A stretch of 64,000 nucleotides of DNA from Leucaena leucocephala. Its lineage: Eukaryota; Streptophyta; Magnoliopsida; Fabales; Fabaceae. This document shows positions 48,666 through 60,065 of the stretch, piece by piece. Where the stretch lies: positions 19,728,501 to 19,792,500 of the forward strand of contig CM073554.1 of the NCBI GenBank assembly GCA_037074615.1, given 5' to 3'. The translations under genes were made by a program, and so were the position numbers. Each line of letters starts with the position of its first letter. Position 1 is the first letter of the stretch. The notes beneath the pieces were generated by a model, which did not search any database, had not been told where the DNA came from, and was given only the letters and a program-made list of their open reading frames with translations.

Positions 48666-49592
48666 AATAAAGCCTAATGTGGTCTTGATGTTTCAATTGG
48701 GGTTCTCTCTGTCTAAACAAACCTTAGCAAGCAGTTTTCAAAATCTCATATGAAGTTAAATTATAAACAACTTTTGGTTGGAATATTTTAATATTTTAAA
48801 TAAACTGAAATTTTATGCTAAGAATTAAACTAAATATTCAATTTTTTTTTCCAACCAGGGAAGTGAGTATTTCCAATTTTTCATGACTTAAGAAAGGGAC
48901 GAACTTAAAGGCTAAGACTTAACAAAAGTCTAACAAGTATGATAATATGATTAACCACATTAGAGTACTTAGATTATTTACTATACAAAGTAAACAGAGC
49001 AGTTTTAAGAAAAAAGTCAACAAGATTAGAAGAGTCTATTCTCTATGTTTCGGTAGACAACCGATTAAGATAGTCAACAACATAATTTTTAGTACTAGTG
49101 TTGTCCTTAATATCAATGTCAAATTCTTACATCAATAGAGACTTAGTAGATCTTTTTGAATCTCATATTTAATTATTAGAGAATACATATATACTAAAGA
49201 TAATCATAGATCTTAAAATTAGATACCTGATAATATGATCCGATAAATAATATTAAAAAAATTATATTTATTATAATTTATAGATAAATGAATTAAAAGT
49301 ATTAAATCATGTCAAATTAGATCTATAGTCAATGATATCATTAGAATTGCAGCTTTAAAATCAAGACAAAAATTTTTAAACCCAAATTATGTCTCAAATT
49401 CCTTAAATAAGAAAACTTTGTAGAGCAAGATGAAATCCCAAATAATCAAAAGGAATTGATTTACATGAAACTTGGTCCTAGCTAGGAACATGGCAAAATG
49501 TAAATATAGGGGTGAGATGTAGGTTGCCTTCAGGCTCACTTATCAGATGCCTTCTATTGTCTCGTTCTTTATCCCTCCCCTAAAAATTTTAC

Positions 49593-49674
49593 GATATATG
49601 AGTGAGATCTAATGCCTCAATACCTATACAAACCAGCCACAAACACGTACAAGATATACGAGTGAGATCTAATG
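49593..49674 (+). repeat. Direct repeat of 22 bases, 60 bases apart
   Basis: GATATATGAGTGAGATCTAATG (49593-49614) and its one-mismatch copy at 49653-49674. Non-coding; followed by a (CT)n tract near 49684. Confidence 0.75.
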
Positions 49675-50409
49675 GCTAAATTCTCCTCTCTCTCTCTCTC
49701 TCTCTTTTCTGACCGACCAGGCAAATATTCAGGTACGGGGCCCTACCAAATGGTAGTATGTACCACATGGTTAAAAGAGTCTAATATACTCCTCATTAAA
49801 CCTCAATGTGATCCATTAATGATTCATGACCTCGTTGTCACCTATACATCGACAAGATTAATTGCGCTACTCATCATATCACATTCTTTTTTTTAATTAT
49901 TTTTTCACGTTAAATTTCATATTTTTTTTGGTGCAATTTAATTTCATATTTTTATTAAACTGCATTATTATAATATTTCTTGGGTTGCAACATGTCAAGC
50001 AAATTGCTTTATATTTCACAAGAACCTAAGTTCTCGTAATTCCATTTTTCATGGATTGAGGTAATGCAATACTCAAGAATTGCCGTTAATTAGTTGGGGC
50101 TGTTGCGTTGTCATTACTATGTTTTGCTTCAGAAAAACCTTTTTTTTTTTTTGGGTTTGGAAACATTCCTATTGTTTAGTAATTAGGGAGTTATCTTAGG
50201 CATGAAGGAAGATCTATAAAAAAAAAGGAAAAAACAAATAAAAACAGGGCCTTTGTAAAGTCAAATTCGATAGAGACAATACAGCAACCACTAAAAAAAG
50301 AAAGAAGAAGAAAAGGCTAGTTTTATGTGGCTATGAATTGAAACACTATAATTTCACCATTGATAATTGTAAATCAATGAATATAGATAGACTCATATAA
50401 TCTTATACA
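49675..50409. other. Spacer
   Basis: Contains (CT)n near 49684-49707 and a short chance frame. I see no supported gene. Confidence 0.4.
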
Positions 50410-50981
50410 ACAACACTACTTATGTATTTAAAAAATCCCCCAATTATAATTTTAAAAAAAAAACTTAACCTAAACTTTAATTTATAAAAATTTTAAAATA
50501 AACAGTTATATTTATTTAAAAAAAATTAGATTAAATTATAGTTTAAAATCATAATTTCAAATAAGCTAGTAGAAATATCTTTTAGAACGGTAAATAAGTT
50601 TATGAACTACTCAATTATTATTTTACCTTTACTTTTTCTTACATCATCTCTCCTCTCTCCTATCTCCTCATTCTTCTATCTTTTTCACAATCTTTCATAT
50701 CTTTTCTCTATTCACTATTCTCCACCATTTTTCCTATTTCCTATTTATTTTCTATTCACTCTAATTCACCATCTCTCCTCTCTATTTTTCATCCTCTCTC
50801 ATCTTTCATATTTTTAATAAAATCATACTCTTTCTGATAATTTTTCAATTATAAAAGTCATTTTTAGTAATAACTATCTAAACATTCATTTATCTATAAC
50901 AATTTTTTTTATAAACTCTTTTTTAAAAACTACCTAAAAACTATTTTTTTTATAAATTATATTTTAAAAGTCTATCTAAAC
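50410..50981 (-). mobile_element. GA-rich MITE family, copy 5, reverse orientation
   Basis: Its reverse complement matches copies 1-4 in order: the AATAATAATTGAGTAGTTCA segment, the purine tract (CT-rich on this strand, 50640-50810) and TTTTTAAATAAATATAACTG. It abuts the hAT-like element at 50982. Confidence 0.65.
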
Positions 50982-51450
50982 TAGAGTTAGGAAAACGGGG
51001 CGGGTTCGGGCTAGTAAAATGTCAGCCCGCCCCCTTCCAGCCCGTCAGTGTTGGCGGGTTAGCCTATTTTTAAGCGGGCCAATCCACTTTTTTTTTAATG
51101 ATTAATATTATTATTTATTTTATCTAAATATTACTTTGAATACTTTTATTATTGAATACTAGTAAAAATAATTACTTATTTATTAATATGTGTTGATATA
51201 TTATAATTGATTAATATCATGTTAATGTTTATTTAGATTTATAATTATAAAATTTAATATTTTTTTATAAAAAGTAAAAATTTTTAAGAGTATAATATCA
51301 ACTATATTTTAATTATACTAATATAACATTAGAAATTTTTTATTAGTATTTTAAAAATTTAAATTTTTTTAAAATATTAAAAATTAAAAAAAAAGAGGGA
51401 CGAGCCGCAGGCTAGGGCTAGCAAAATGCCATCCCATTTTACCACTTCTA
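50982..51450. mobile_element. hAT-like MITE with GC-rich ends
   Basis: TAGAGTTAGGAAAACGGGGC at the left mirrors TAGAAGTGGTAAAATGGGAT read inward from the right. Flanks ATCTAAAC and ATATAAAT match at 6 of 8 positions. The interior (GATTAATATTATTATTTATT and following) is shared with the element at 62.3 kb. Confidence 0.65.
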
Positions 51451-52220
51451 ATATAAATATACACAAAATAAGACATAATTTTGTTTTAGAAGTTTTTTTT
51501 TTTTTAAATTATAGACATCTAAACGATTTTTTAAATTAATATTATCTGAAACCCTGAAAAATTAAGGTATATCTTTTCATTATAATAAAACTGTCATATC
51601 ATAAACAGAATTTAAATTTTTTATTTTATAGATTATAAATCAACAACTCATCAATCTAACTAATCTTATACTATCTTTTATTTACATGCAAAACGGAAGT
51701 GTAACTTGTAGGAAAATTTTTCCTCTCACATCCTTCCCTTCGTTTCCATCAAAATACATTGTCAACCAAATGAGTCGAAAAAGTGGAATAATCAAACCAA
51801 AGTCAAATAAAGTGACGAGAGCTGCGATAGTGCAGAAAGAAGCAATCAATAACGTTTGTTTCTTGTCTAGGCCGAAGTAAGAAGCAAAGGGTTGCTTCTT
51901 CATCCTTCTTGTTTATTTTCGTGCACGAAAACCGTCAGGCCGTTGGCAGCTCTACGCTCATTGTTTTGACTTTTTTTTTACTTTAAATTTGCCAACAAAA
52001 GCAAAATTAATCCAACATGATTCATAATTTAAATAAATTTAAATTCTATTATTAATATAAAGATTTTATTAATAAATAATTTATAAGTATTTATATAAAT
52101 ATTTTATGAATGTCAAGGTATACTATAACTTTTAGTTAGCGGATATATCTAATTTACCTAAACTTCCATGTAGTCAATGGATTTGAAGATATGAAATTTC
52201 TCATGTATAAATATTAAGAT

Positions 52221-52460
52221 CCAATATTTTGAAAATAATACTTAATATTCTAAATTATTTTTTTATCTATTTAATATTTTAAAATATTTTTTTAATAATA
52301 TCTAATATCTTAAAGTAATTTTTAATATATCTAACATTTTAAAATATTTTTTAAGAATATTCAGTATTTTAAATTTATAGTACTAATTGCTATTAAAAAA
52401 TAATTTAAAAATTAATTATATCAAGTGCTGTTGGAATAATATTTTAGAGTATTGAATCAA
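52221..52460. repeat. Fold-back element of 30-bp modules, copy 3
   Basis: Modules begin at 52241, 52271, 52301 and 52331, exactly 30 bases apart (for example TTAATATTTTAAAATATTTT). The array then turns over into inverted modules at about 52385-52455 (TGTTGGAATAATATTTTAGA). Confidence 0.7.
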
Positions 52461-53577
52461 TCTATACCTAAAAACTATAACCCAATAAATTAAGAGTATA
52501 TATACGGCTTGTTTTTTTCATTTCACGAAATTTTCCTCAGTAAAAATTTAAATTAATCCGAACCATTTTTTCATACTAGAATGTTCAAAACCGTACTCAA
52601 TAAAGGTATCCAGATAGAGAACATATAATTTTTTTTATATAAAAAAATTTAAATAAGTTTAACACTAATCCCACACTAAAATTAGAGTACATCCTCATAA
52701 CTCCCAGGGTATTTACAAATGACTCATAAGATTACCTATTAAAAGAGTTCTCATAATAATAATAAGAATTAAAACTTATATTCTTATAAAATATAAATAT
52801 ATTTTTTATTATTTATATCTATTATCATAAATAATAGAAGAAAGGCTTCAAAATAAGTAAACTCGGGCCTTTTTTTTTGAATTTTTAATTCTTTTTTTTT
52901 CAAATAAGTAAAGAGAGGCTTCAAAACATACAAAGAAGAATTCAGTATTATCTTAGCCCAATAAATTTATAGAGCACAATTTGGACCAACACTATTATGG
53001 ACCCAATTCTTTTTAGTAGTCCAATGGATATTTTTGAAAAACTAAAATAATTCTTTTTACTAAGTATATATATTATTTTATTAAAATTAATTTTATTTAA
53101 AATATTATTAAAAATTAAATATCAACATATCTCTCATAAGAATTAGAAACTTAATTATCTACATTATAAAGGAGTAGTCTTTTGTTAGACCTAACTCTCG
53201 TTAGTAGATTAATATATATTTAATATTTAATAGTAATAAGTAACACAGCCCAATTATTAAACCCCATACGTGTTACACAGAAATAAAAAAAAAAGTATAG
53301 TTAGGGATTTAAACGTTAAAATTAACACTTTCGACATTAAAATAAGTTATGAATAATTCAACCTTCTTTTAATTTTTTTTTAAGAATAGAAGAGATATCT
53401 GTTTAATATCGAACATATTAAATCATATCGATGGTGGGCCATAGGCATAGGCAGTTAAGGTTTGAATGGATCCCAATCCCATTAAGGCACCAACTCAGGA
53501 CAGGTTTGAACAGTTTTCACACCTACCTCTCATTAAGATGTTTCTTTAACATATGTCTCTGGGATTATAAAAGAAGG
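52461..53577. other. AT-rich spacer
   Basis: No coding signal or recognisable element. Confidence 0.4.
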
Positions 53578-53812
53578 AAGATATATAATTATTTAAAATA
53601 TATTTAATTTTTAAAAATTATTATTTTATTATAGTTTTAATTATAGTATTTTAAGATGTATTTTAGTTTTTAGATATTTAGATTTATGTTTGAGAATAAT
53701 AGCCAGTTCACTCTAACTGATATTGATATTATTTAAAAGTAAAGGAGACTTCATTCTATTTTTAAATTATAGATAAATCTAACTATTTTTCAAAATTTTT
53801 ATAAAAAAATAT
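53578..53812 (+). repeat. Dispersed ~230-bp repeat, copy D
   Basis: AAGATATATAATTATTTAAA start, TTTTAGTTTTTAGATATTTA, TTTATGTTTGAGAATAATAG, AACTGATATTGATATTATTT and TTCAAAATTTTTATAAAAAA end. This is the copy most easily aligned with A and B. Confidence 0.7.
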
Positions 53813-53899
53813 ATCTATCCTTTTTTTTGTTTTTATTTTTTTCGATTGGTTTGAATATTGGGAAAGTTACCCATAAATTCCCGCTAAAAAAATTAAATA

Positions 53900-54776
53900 C
53901 AGAGAGAGAATTGTCACGTCTAGAATGGCAGGCCAATCGTGGAGTGAATGGGAATATGGGATGTTGGTTGTGAATGGATCTAAGCCATCGGCCATGCATT
54001 TGAGTTGGCGAGTGGGAGGGCAGCCTAGCCATGGGTCGTTCTCATATCCGACGGCAGGGGCAGAGTCAGTTTTCCCATCCATCATCTCTACCTTTTCGTT
54101 TGCCCACTTCCACACCTTGGGTAGTTGTGTTCTTGGACGGGTAGCGAGTCAAAGCTTGGCGGAGAGTTCGTTCGTCAAGAGTCGACCGAGAAATCCTCCG
54201 TGAGGTGAGCTTCTCCTGCTTTGCGTTGAATTTATTTCTTATTTGGTCTCGTTGCGTTTCTGCATTGTCGTGTCATTCTTCAGCTCTTTCATATGCTGGT
54301 CTGGTTTTGGTGGAATCGAGGTAGGAGAGTGTGGATTCCCCTTGCCGCAGGGTTGGCCAAGGTCCTGTGCTGTTTCTCGTGAAGCTTTGGGTTAAAGGTT
54401 CAATTTTTGGTTCCGGGGTTATGAGCGAAGGGGTTCGAGTGAGGGGCGTGTCATGCTTCGGGGGTGCGTCTGGGTTTCGTGGTGCGATTCGCCTAACGTT
54501 GCTGACTGCTTTAGCGACGTGCCGTTTCTTCTAGGCAAGAATGTCGGAAGCAAGCGGCGATGAACAAGGAGCCGATGAGGACATCTAGGTGGGGAGTGAC
54601 ACGTGGTATGGACTGCTTGTGGTCAGGTCGTCGGCTCTCGTGGAGAGTCGGCCACATACTCGGGAGGCTAGGCATCGGGTGGAGAGTAGTTTGGGCACCG
54701 AGGTTGCATCGAAGGGACGCCGAGGAGGTGGTTGCCGAGGGAGTCAGGGTGGCCTTTGAGAATGATGTTGAGCCTG
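53900..54776. other. GC-rich island of unknown origin next to a gag fragment
   Basis: Base composition changes abruptly at about 53925 to around 50 percent or more GC and returns to AT-rich after about 55480. No frame on either strand gives a recognisable protein here. It is probably untranslated, LTR or post-gag sequence of the retroelement whose gag remnant follows, but no LTR pair was found. Confidence 0.45.
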
Positions 54777-55427
54777 CTAAAGGAGGTATGGTAGATATAC
54801 GATATCCGGCACGAGTTGGGCATGTTGATCTTCTTTGTTGAAACGTCCAATGTAGTCTCGTAGGGGCTGGCGATGACACTGGATCACTTTGTACAGGTCG
54901 TTCGAATCCTTCTCTCGTTTGTGGTTGCTGGAAAACTGTTGGATGAAGGCATCGTTCGGTTCTGCGAATAATCCTATCGGCCTCTTCAGCATGTTGGTGT
55001 GCCACCTTAGCGCAGGGACCGTCAAGCTGGACCCAAAGCCTTTGCACATACAAGCTTCCTGCACGTCGCCTGGTATGGCGACTGTGAACATCCTCTGCTT
55101 GTATTATGCCATATGCTAATTGGGGTCTGTCGATCCGTCGTAGAGGCGCACGTTGGGGAACATAAACTTTTTAGGCATCTCGACGAGGGCGATCGCGTCC
55201 GTGAACAGCAAGTCACCGAAACTATTAGGAGCTCTCTTCTTGATGGGTGTGGGAACTCCGGGGAGGAGATGTATCATATTCTTGAGCTCTTGGAACTTCC
55301 TTTTCCACTTGTCAATGAGGGCCACAGCGCTCTCCGGGACTGCATCATTGTCTGTCATTGTGAGGGTCGTCCGATGATTGTCTGTGTACTCATTCGCCTT
55401 CTGTAGTTTCAGGTTCTCTTGTAGCAT
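54777..55427 (-). pseudogene. Ty3/gypsy-type LTR-retrotransposon gag fragment
   Basis: On the minus strand, LVEMPKKFMFPNVRLYDGS is followed, after a frame break near 55116, by AIPGDVQEACMCKGFGSSL, PALRWHTNM, FIQQFSSNHKREKDSNDLY and LRDYIGRFN. This is the order and spacing of plant gypsy gag (Retrotrans_gag). The copy is truncated, carries stops, and lacks protease, polymerase and visible LTRs. Confidence 0.8.
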
Positions 55428-55489
55428 AACCTCATTCTCCTCTTCTAGGCGCTTCTGTCAGTTCGGCTTATTCCTCTACTAATTCTAAT

Positions 55490-56749
55490 GGCCGTTAACT
55501 ACTGCCTTTGTTGCTACACTCTTATGTTTGATACAAGAGTAGAAGTGGGAAAATAGAATCTTCCAATTATATGCTAAATTGATTATTACTGAAATTAAAT
55601 TTATTTGATATAAATAATTTGGTATGAAATTACAAAAGTTATATGAGATATTTGGGGTTAATTAAAAGCATATGAATAACTATGTTGTTGTATCTATCAA
55701 TTATGTTGTAAATTACAAACTTTGCATTTCTTTTTAACAGGGGAAGGATGAAAGAAAAACAGCTACTAGAAGATGTTATGTTGAAAAATTGCATTTGCTT
55801 ATATTTCTCATGAATGGAAATGTTGCATTCATGCTCATTTATTAAACATAAATTAATAGAATATTAATTAATATGTCTTTGAAGTAAAAGAGAATTGACA
55901 CAAATTAAAGAGTGAGAATATGGCAAAAGGGTCATTCTTCTCTTGCCATTTATTCCCTTTTTAATTTTCTAACTTGAAAGAAAATAATTCAAATCCTCTG
56001 TTGAAGGATATCAATAGTTATTCGATTTCCATCTTTTCAGCCACTTATATGAAACGGTTAATATTATCACAAAACAGTTAATCATAGTTTCAAGTTGCAA
56101 AAGAAGTTATAAAAGTAACTTCATAATAGAATATTAATTAACAAATTGCATCTTCTATTAGATCAGAGGCAAACAGACAGAGATATACAAAGAGAACACA
56201 AACCAGTCAGCAAATCTGCTAGAAAAGCATAATCCAATTGTGAGTTCGCAGCAAGTAGCCAAAAGTACCATCAGGTACCATTTCAAGCAGACACACTGCA
56301 GAGTAAATGCAGAACAAGTTGCCACTATCAAGTTCCAATGACCATTTGATCCTCAAAACAGTAAGTTATTTTTAGTTGATGGCCAAGACTAATGGTTAAG
56401 CAACATCTCTAACATTCCCATTAATTTAATTTATTTTTTATAATTTTAGAAAACTTTACTTGAAAAATATAAAAAGACGAGATTTTGGAGGGTTTTAGAA
56501 ACATTAGATGAAAATACTTCATTAGTTCATTAAAACTTACCAAGTCTTTGATTCCCTTGTATTCTATAACTTATTATGCAAATATCCCATAAAATAAGCT
56601 TCATTAATTAACTGAAGAAAATAAAGAGGGGAAAATTATTTACTTGTCACCATAAAGGAAAATACACAATTTCTAAGCAATTTTTGAGAGAGAGTAATAA
56701 GCAAGACCAAAATCTTTTTTTTTTCTTGGGTTAATTTTTTTTTGCAATC
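55490..56749. other. Spacer and 3' flank of the gene at 56750
   Basis: AT-rich; no further coding signal. Confidence 0.4.
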
Positions 56750-58105
56750 CTACCTCTTTTTGCCATGCTTGCCTACATGATGGTGAAGCCATCCAATGCC
56801 CTTGAAAGCTTTAGAGATTTTCATAATATTAGGTTTTCCCATGCCCAGATTCACCTTCCCTGCTGAGAATTTCAGAGCCTGCAAGCAGCACAATTTGATT
56901 CCCTCTTCTTCCTCCTCCTCCTCCTCTTCATTTTCATCCTCTAGATCATAATAATTACTTTCAGAACTCTTCTTGGTACTGCTTTTCTCCAGAACTATCA
57001 TTGTCTTCTTCTTGTTGCTGTTGTTCTTGGTTTTGTTGGACTCTGTCTCATTATATGTCTCCCACAGTGAATCCATGCCTTCACCACTTTCACTTCCATT
57101 AATGTTGTTGCTGATGAAGTTGCTGTTATTGTGTCTCTCTTCAAAGAGCTTGCAAGCTAAGGTTCTTCTCCATTCTTTCTCTTTCCTCATTGATCCAAAA
57201 CTCCCCAGGTAATTTGATTCACTACTGTAAATCCAGTTGTTTTCTGGACTCCCAAGACTTGCTTCTAGAAGTCTCTGAGATTTACTACTCATCACTTTCA
57301 ATCCACTTCTGAGCCCTATTATTTTCCCTTTCCTCTCTTCATGGTTCTCTTCTTCCTTCTGCAACTTACTACTCTCTAGAAGCTTCTTTTCTCCTTTGCC
57401 ATCATCCAATTTTGTGTCACTCTCCATTTTCCCTTTGATCTCGTCTTCTGAGTCTAGTAATAAATTAGCTTCCTTTTGATGAACTGAACCTTCAAACTCT
57501 TCATCTTCTTTGAACAAATTCTCCAGGACCTTCATTTCTCCACTTGATTTTTCTTCTTTCTGATGATTACCCAAATCTTCAAGTTCTTCACTTTCTTGAA
57601 ACAAGCTATCAAGGCTCTTTACTTCTGCAACTGACACATTTTTCTCAACTGGATCAGCTTCTTCAAGGCATTGTGGAATGTTATTTTCCTCTGGTTTTGC
57701 CTCCAGAGCTTGAAATATGGAGGCCTGAAACACAACTAAGTAAGCTTCAAGCTCCTCAAGATACCCACTTTCCTCATCTTTCTGGTTACTTTTTGAGTGA
57801 AGCCACAGAACAAGAGTGTGGAAATTAGAAAGAAGAAAACCCAATTTGGAGTCAGAGAATTCAGACTCAGAGTCGCCATTGGTGTCCAAGACGAAGAAAT
57901 TGGGAGAAACAGTGAAGAGAGTAAAAAGAAGGAGGGTGGTGGTGATGAAAAGAGGAGAAAGGAAAGAGACGAGCTTGAGAATGTAAGGAGAGAAGAAGAC
58001 GAAGCAAGAGAAGTAGAGAGGGTGAGAGAAGATGGAGAAGCAGAAATGGAAGAGAAGAGAAGACAAATCACTGGTTTTTTCCTTTGAGGAAGAGAAGTGA
58101 GGCAT
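56750..58105 (-). CDS. Intronless acidic membrane-associated protein, plant L34Ae-annotated family
   Basis: 451 residues in one exon, start ATG 58105 within CAGAACCATGCCTCAC. Residues about 15-75 are hydrophobic with two likely membrane segments. Residues about 100-270 are Glu/Lys-rich and contain two related modules (VKSLDSLFQESEELEDLGN and MKVLENLFKEDEEFEGS). Conserved blocks follow: EKEWRRTLACKLFEERHN, GEGMDSLWETY, a run of Glu, and CCLQALKFSAGKVNLGMG ending in KGIGWLHHH. Plant proteins with these blocks are often labelled ribosomal protein L34Ae, but the membrane segments and acidic core do not look like a ribosomal protein, so that label should not be taken as a function. Confidence 0.88.
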   Translation of the reverse strand: MPHFSSSKEKTSDLSSLLFHFCFSIFSHPLYFSCFVFFSPYILKLVSFLSPLFITTTLLLFTLFTVSPNFFVLDTNGDSESEFSDSKLGFLLSNFHTLVLWLHSKSNQKDEESGYLEELEAYLVVFQASIFQALEAKPEENNIPQCLEEADPVEKNVSVAEVKSLDSLFQESEELEDLGNHQKEEKSSGEMKVLENLFKEDEEFEGSVHQKEANLLLDSEDEIKGKMESDTKLDDGKGEKKLLESSKLQKEEENHEERKGKIIGLRSGLKVMSSKSQRLLEASLGSPENNWIYSSESNYLGSFGSMRKEKEWRRTLACKLFEERHNNSNFISNNINGSESGEGMDSLWETYNETESNKTKNNSNKKKTMIVLEKSSTKKSSESNYYDLEDENEEEEEEEEEGIKLCCLQALKFSAGKVNLGMGKPNIMKISKAFKGIGWLHHHVGKHGKKR

Positions 58106-58819
58106 GGTTCTGCAGAGGCCAAACCAAAGAAGAAGAAGTGGATTGGTTGAGAATGGCGATGGAGGAGAAAAATGAAGAAGATGGGGTTAAGTGCTTTTGC
58201 TTTTGCAGAAAGGGATGAGTGAGTTATGGAAGTGAGAGCGGCGTGAATATGGGAAAGAGATTACAGGGACGCAGGGACACAGAGGTTCAAGTGTCGGAGC
58301 GGCCATTAGCAACTAAATTGGATCACTTTGTGTTTACATGCATCCACCCTTCGCTGATCAAAATATAAACAACTTGTTGTGTAGTGTAATTGTGACATTT
58401 ATTTTAAAAAACAATTATCATATAATTTTTAACTAAATTTAAAAACTAAATAATTAATTTATATAAATTAAAAAATTAATTATTTAGAAAAAATATTTAT
58501 TATTTTTTAAAAAATATCCTCAATATTCGTTTGTTTTGGAAACTTTTACCATTGATGAAAATATTTTTATTATACTCAATTAATAGAGATAATTTAAAAA
58601 ATTATAAATTTGATAAATAAAGTGAATTAAGATCATATATTTATGATTATACAGTAAATCTTTTAATAAATTTTTATATTTAGTATCCAAAGGAATATTA
58701 GTCCATGTAAAGGAGTGGATTTTTAATGATATTTATATCTTTTTTTAAGAAAAAATTAGTGAAAAGTCTTTGTTAAAAATTTTATTAATTAGAAAGACTT
58801 GAATTTAAGTATTTATATT
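58106..58819. other. Upstream region of the 56750-58105 gene and spacer
   Basis: The first ~250 bases are GA-rich and less AT-rich and probably hold the 5' UTR and promoter. The rest is AT-rich spacer. Confidence 0.45.
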
Positions 58820-59419
58820 TAGGGGTGGGCACAGGACGAGATAGAGATAACCCCATCCCGAGATAGGACACAGGATACAAAATACGTCCCATGTCCCGTT
58901 CCGTGTATGTCCCTTGGGACGGGTTCGAGAAATCTCGAATCCTATTTTAACAAAAAAATTAGACTACTAGATATATTCTATCTATTAGTAACATATAATT
59001 ATAACACAAAAAATAATAGAAAAAATTAAATTCTCTTTATTATGATTATCAACTTAAAACAATAAATATATTTAATTATCCTATAAATACTATTACTTTT
59101 TTAATTTTTTCACTTCATCAACTGAAGTTATTATTTCATTTGTAAAGAAACAAATACATGTAAGGAAGAGAAAAATACAATGACATAATAAATAATATGA
59201 TATAACCAATAATATTTTCTATTTCTATTTTTTATAAATAAAATAAAATAAAAATATTTTTTATTTAAAACAAATATTTAGAACAAGACGGGAATCCTGA
59301 GGGTCAGACTGAGACATGTCCTATCCCATCCTGACCCTTCACGGGATGAGACAGACCCGTCCTAAATTGTCTAGGATTGGGTCGGGATAATTTAGGATGG
59401 GAAAATATGCACAGCCCTA
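58820..59419. mobile_element. hAT-like MITE, 600 bp
   Basis: Termini TAGGGGTGGGCAC and, read inward from the right, TAGGGCTGTGCAT. Flanking octamers TTTATATT (58812-58819) and TTTGTATT (59420-59427) match at 7 of 8. GGGAC/GTCCC-rich subterminal arms surround an AT-rich centre, as in the element at 61356. Confidence 0.8.
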
Positions 59420-60019
59420 TTTGTATTCTATGTATATATATTTTTTAAAATATTGTTACTTTTGGGTATGATTATTTTAACTAATAAAATTTCTCACACA
59501 TAATTTTTGTACGTATTGGGAGAGGGGGACAAAAGTGTGTAAAAGGTTTAATTTGACATTTAGGAAAAGTAGCTTTAGATCAAATTGGAAGCTTTTTCTT
59601 AACCTCTCTGCCCTCCATAACCTACAACCGCGCTCCTTTCACTTCTCATGTGCATGGCTATAATATAAAGAATTATCCCTCACGCATAGAGCAGAATCTT
59701 TCAAGTACTTTGAGTCAAATTTAGGCCGAGAAAAAGAGATGGCTGAGTTTTATTTTTACCATACTCAAGAACATATCTTATATATTGAAATATTTGAAAA
59801 GAATTGAATCAGATATTTTGATAAGATTTTAGAGGATTAAATAATTAAAATATATCCTTTCGATACTCCTCAAATAAGTTAATTGAGTCTATTTAAGATT
59901 AATCCAGTCACATTTAACCAATTAACTTGATAATGCAAACAGAATGACTGTGGTGGCATAAAAAATGCTTTTATACTCCTAAAAATTCCTTGATTAGTGA
60001 TGGCAAAATTCCCAGTTAT
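59420..60019. other. Spacer
   Basis: No coding signal. Confidence 0.35.
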
Positions 60020-60065
60020 CAACTAATATTGAGTTGATCTAGCAACTAATATTGAGTTGATCTAG
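60020..60065 (+). repeat. Perfect 23-bp tandem duplication
   Basis: CAACTAATATTGAGTTGATC plus TAG is present twice without a gap. The following 60 bases contain A-box-like TAGCAGTATAAGG and B-box-like TGTTCGATTTT, so this may be the head of a SINE. Confidence 0.8.

Noticed and set aside
54511..55053. A 180-residue minus-strand frame in the GC-rich island
   Set aside because: It overlaps the recognisable gag frame in another phase and shows no gag or other motifs. Long frames are expected by chance in GC-rich DNA.
57736..58122. A Ser-rich 128-residue frame overlapping the start of the 56750-58105 gene
   Set aside because: It is an out-of-phase shadow of the hydrophobic N-terminus; the conserved blocks lie in the other frame.
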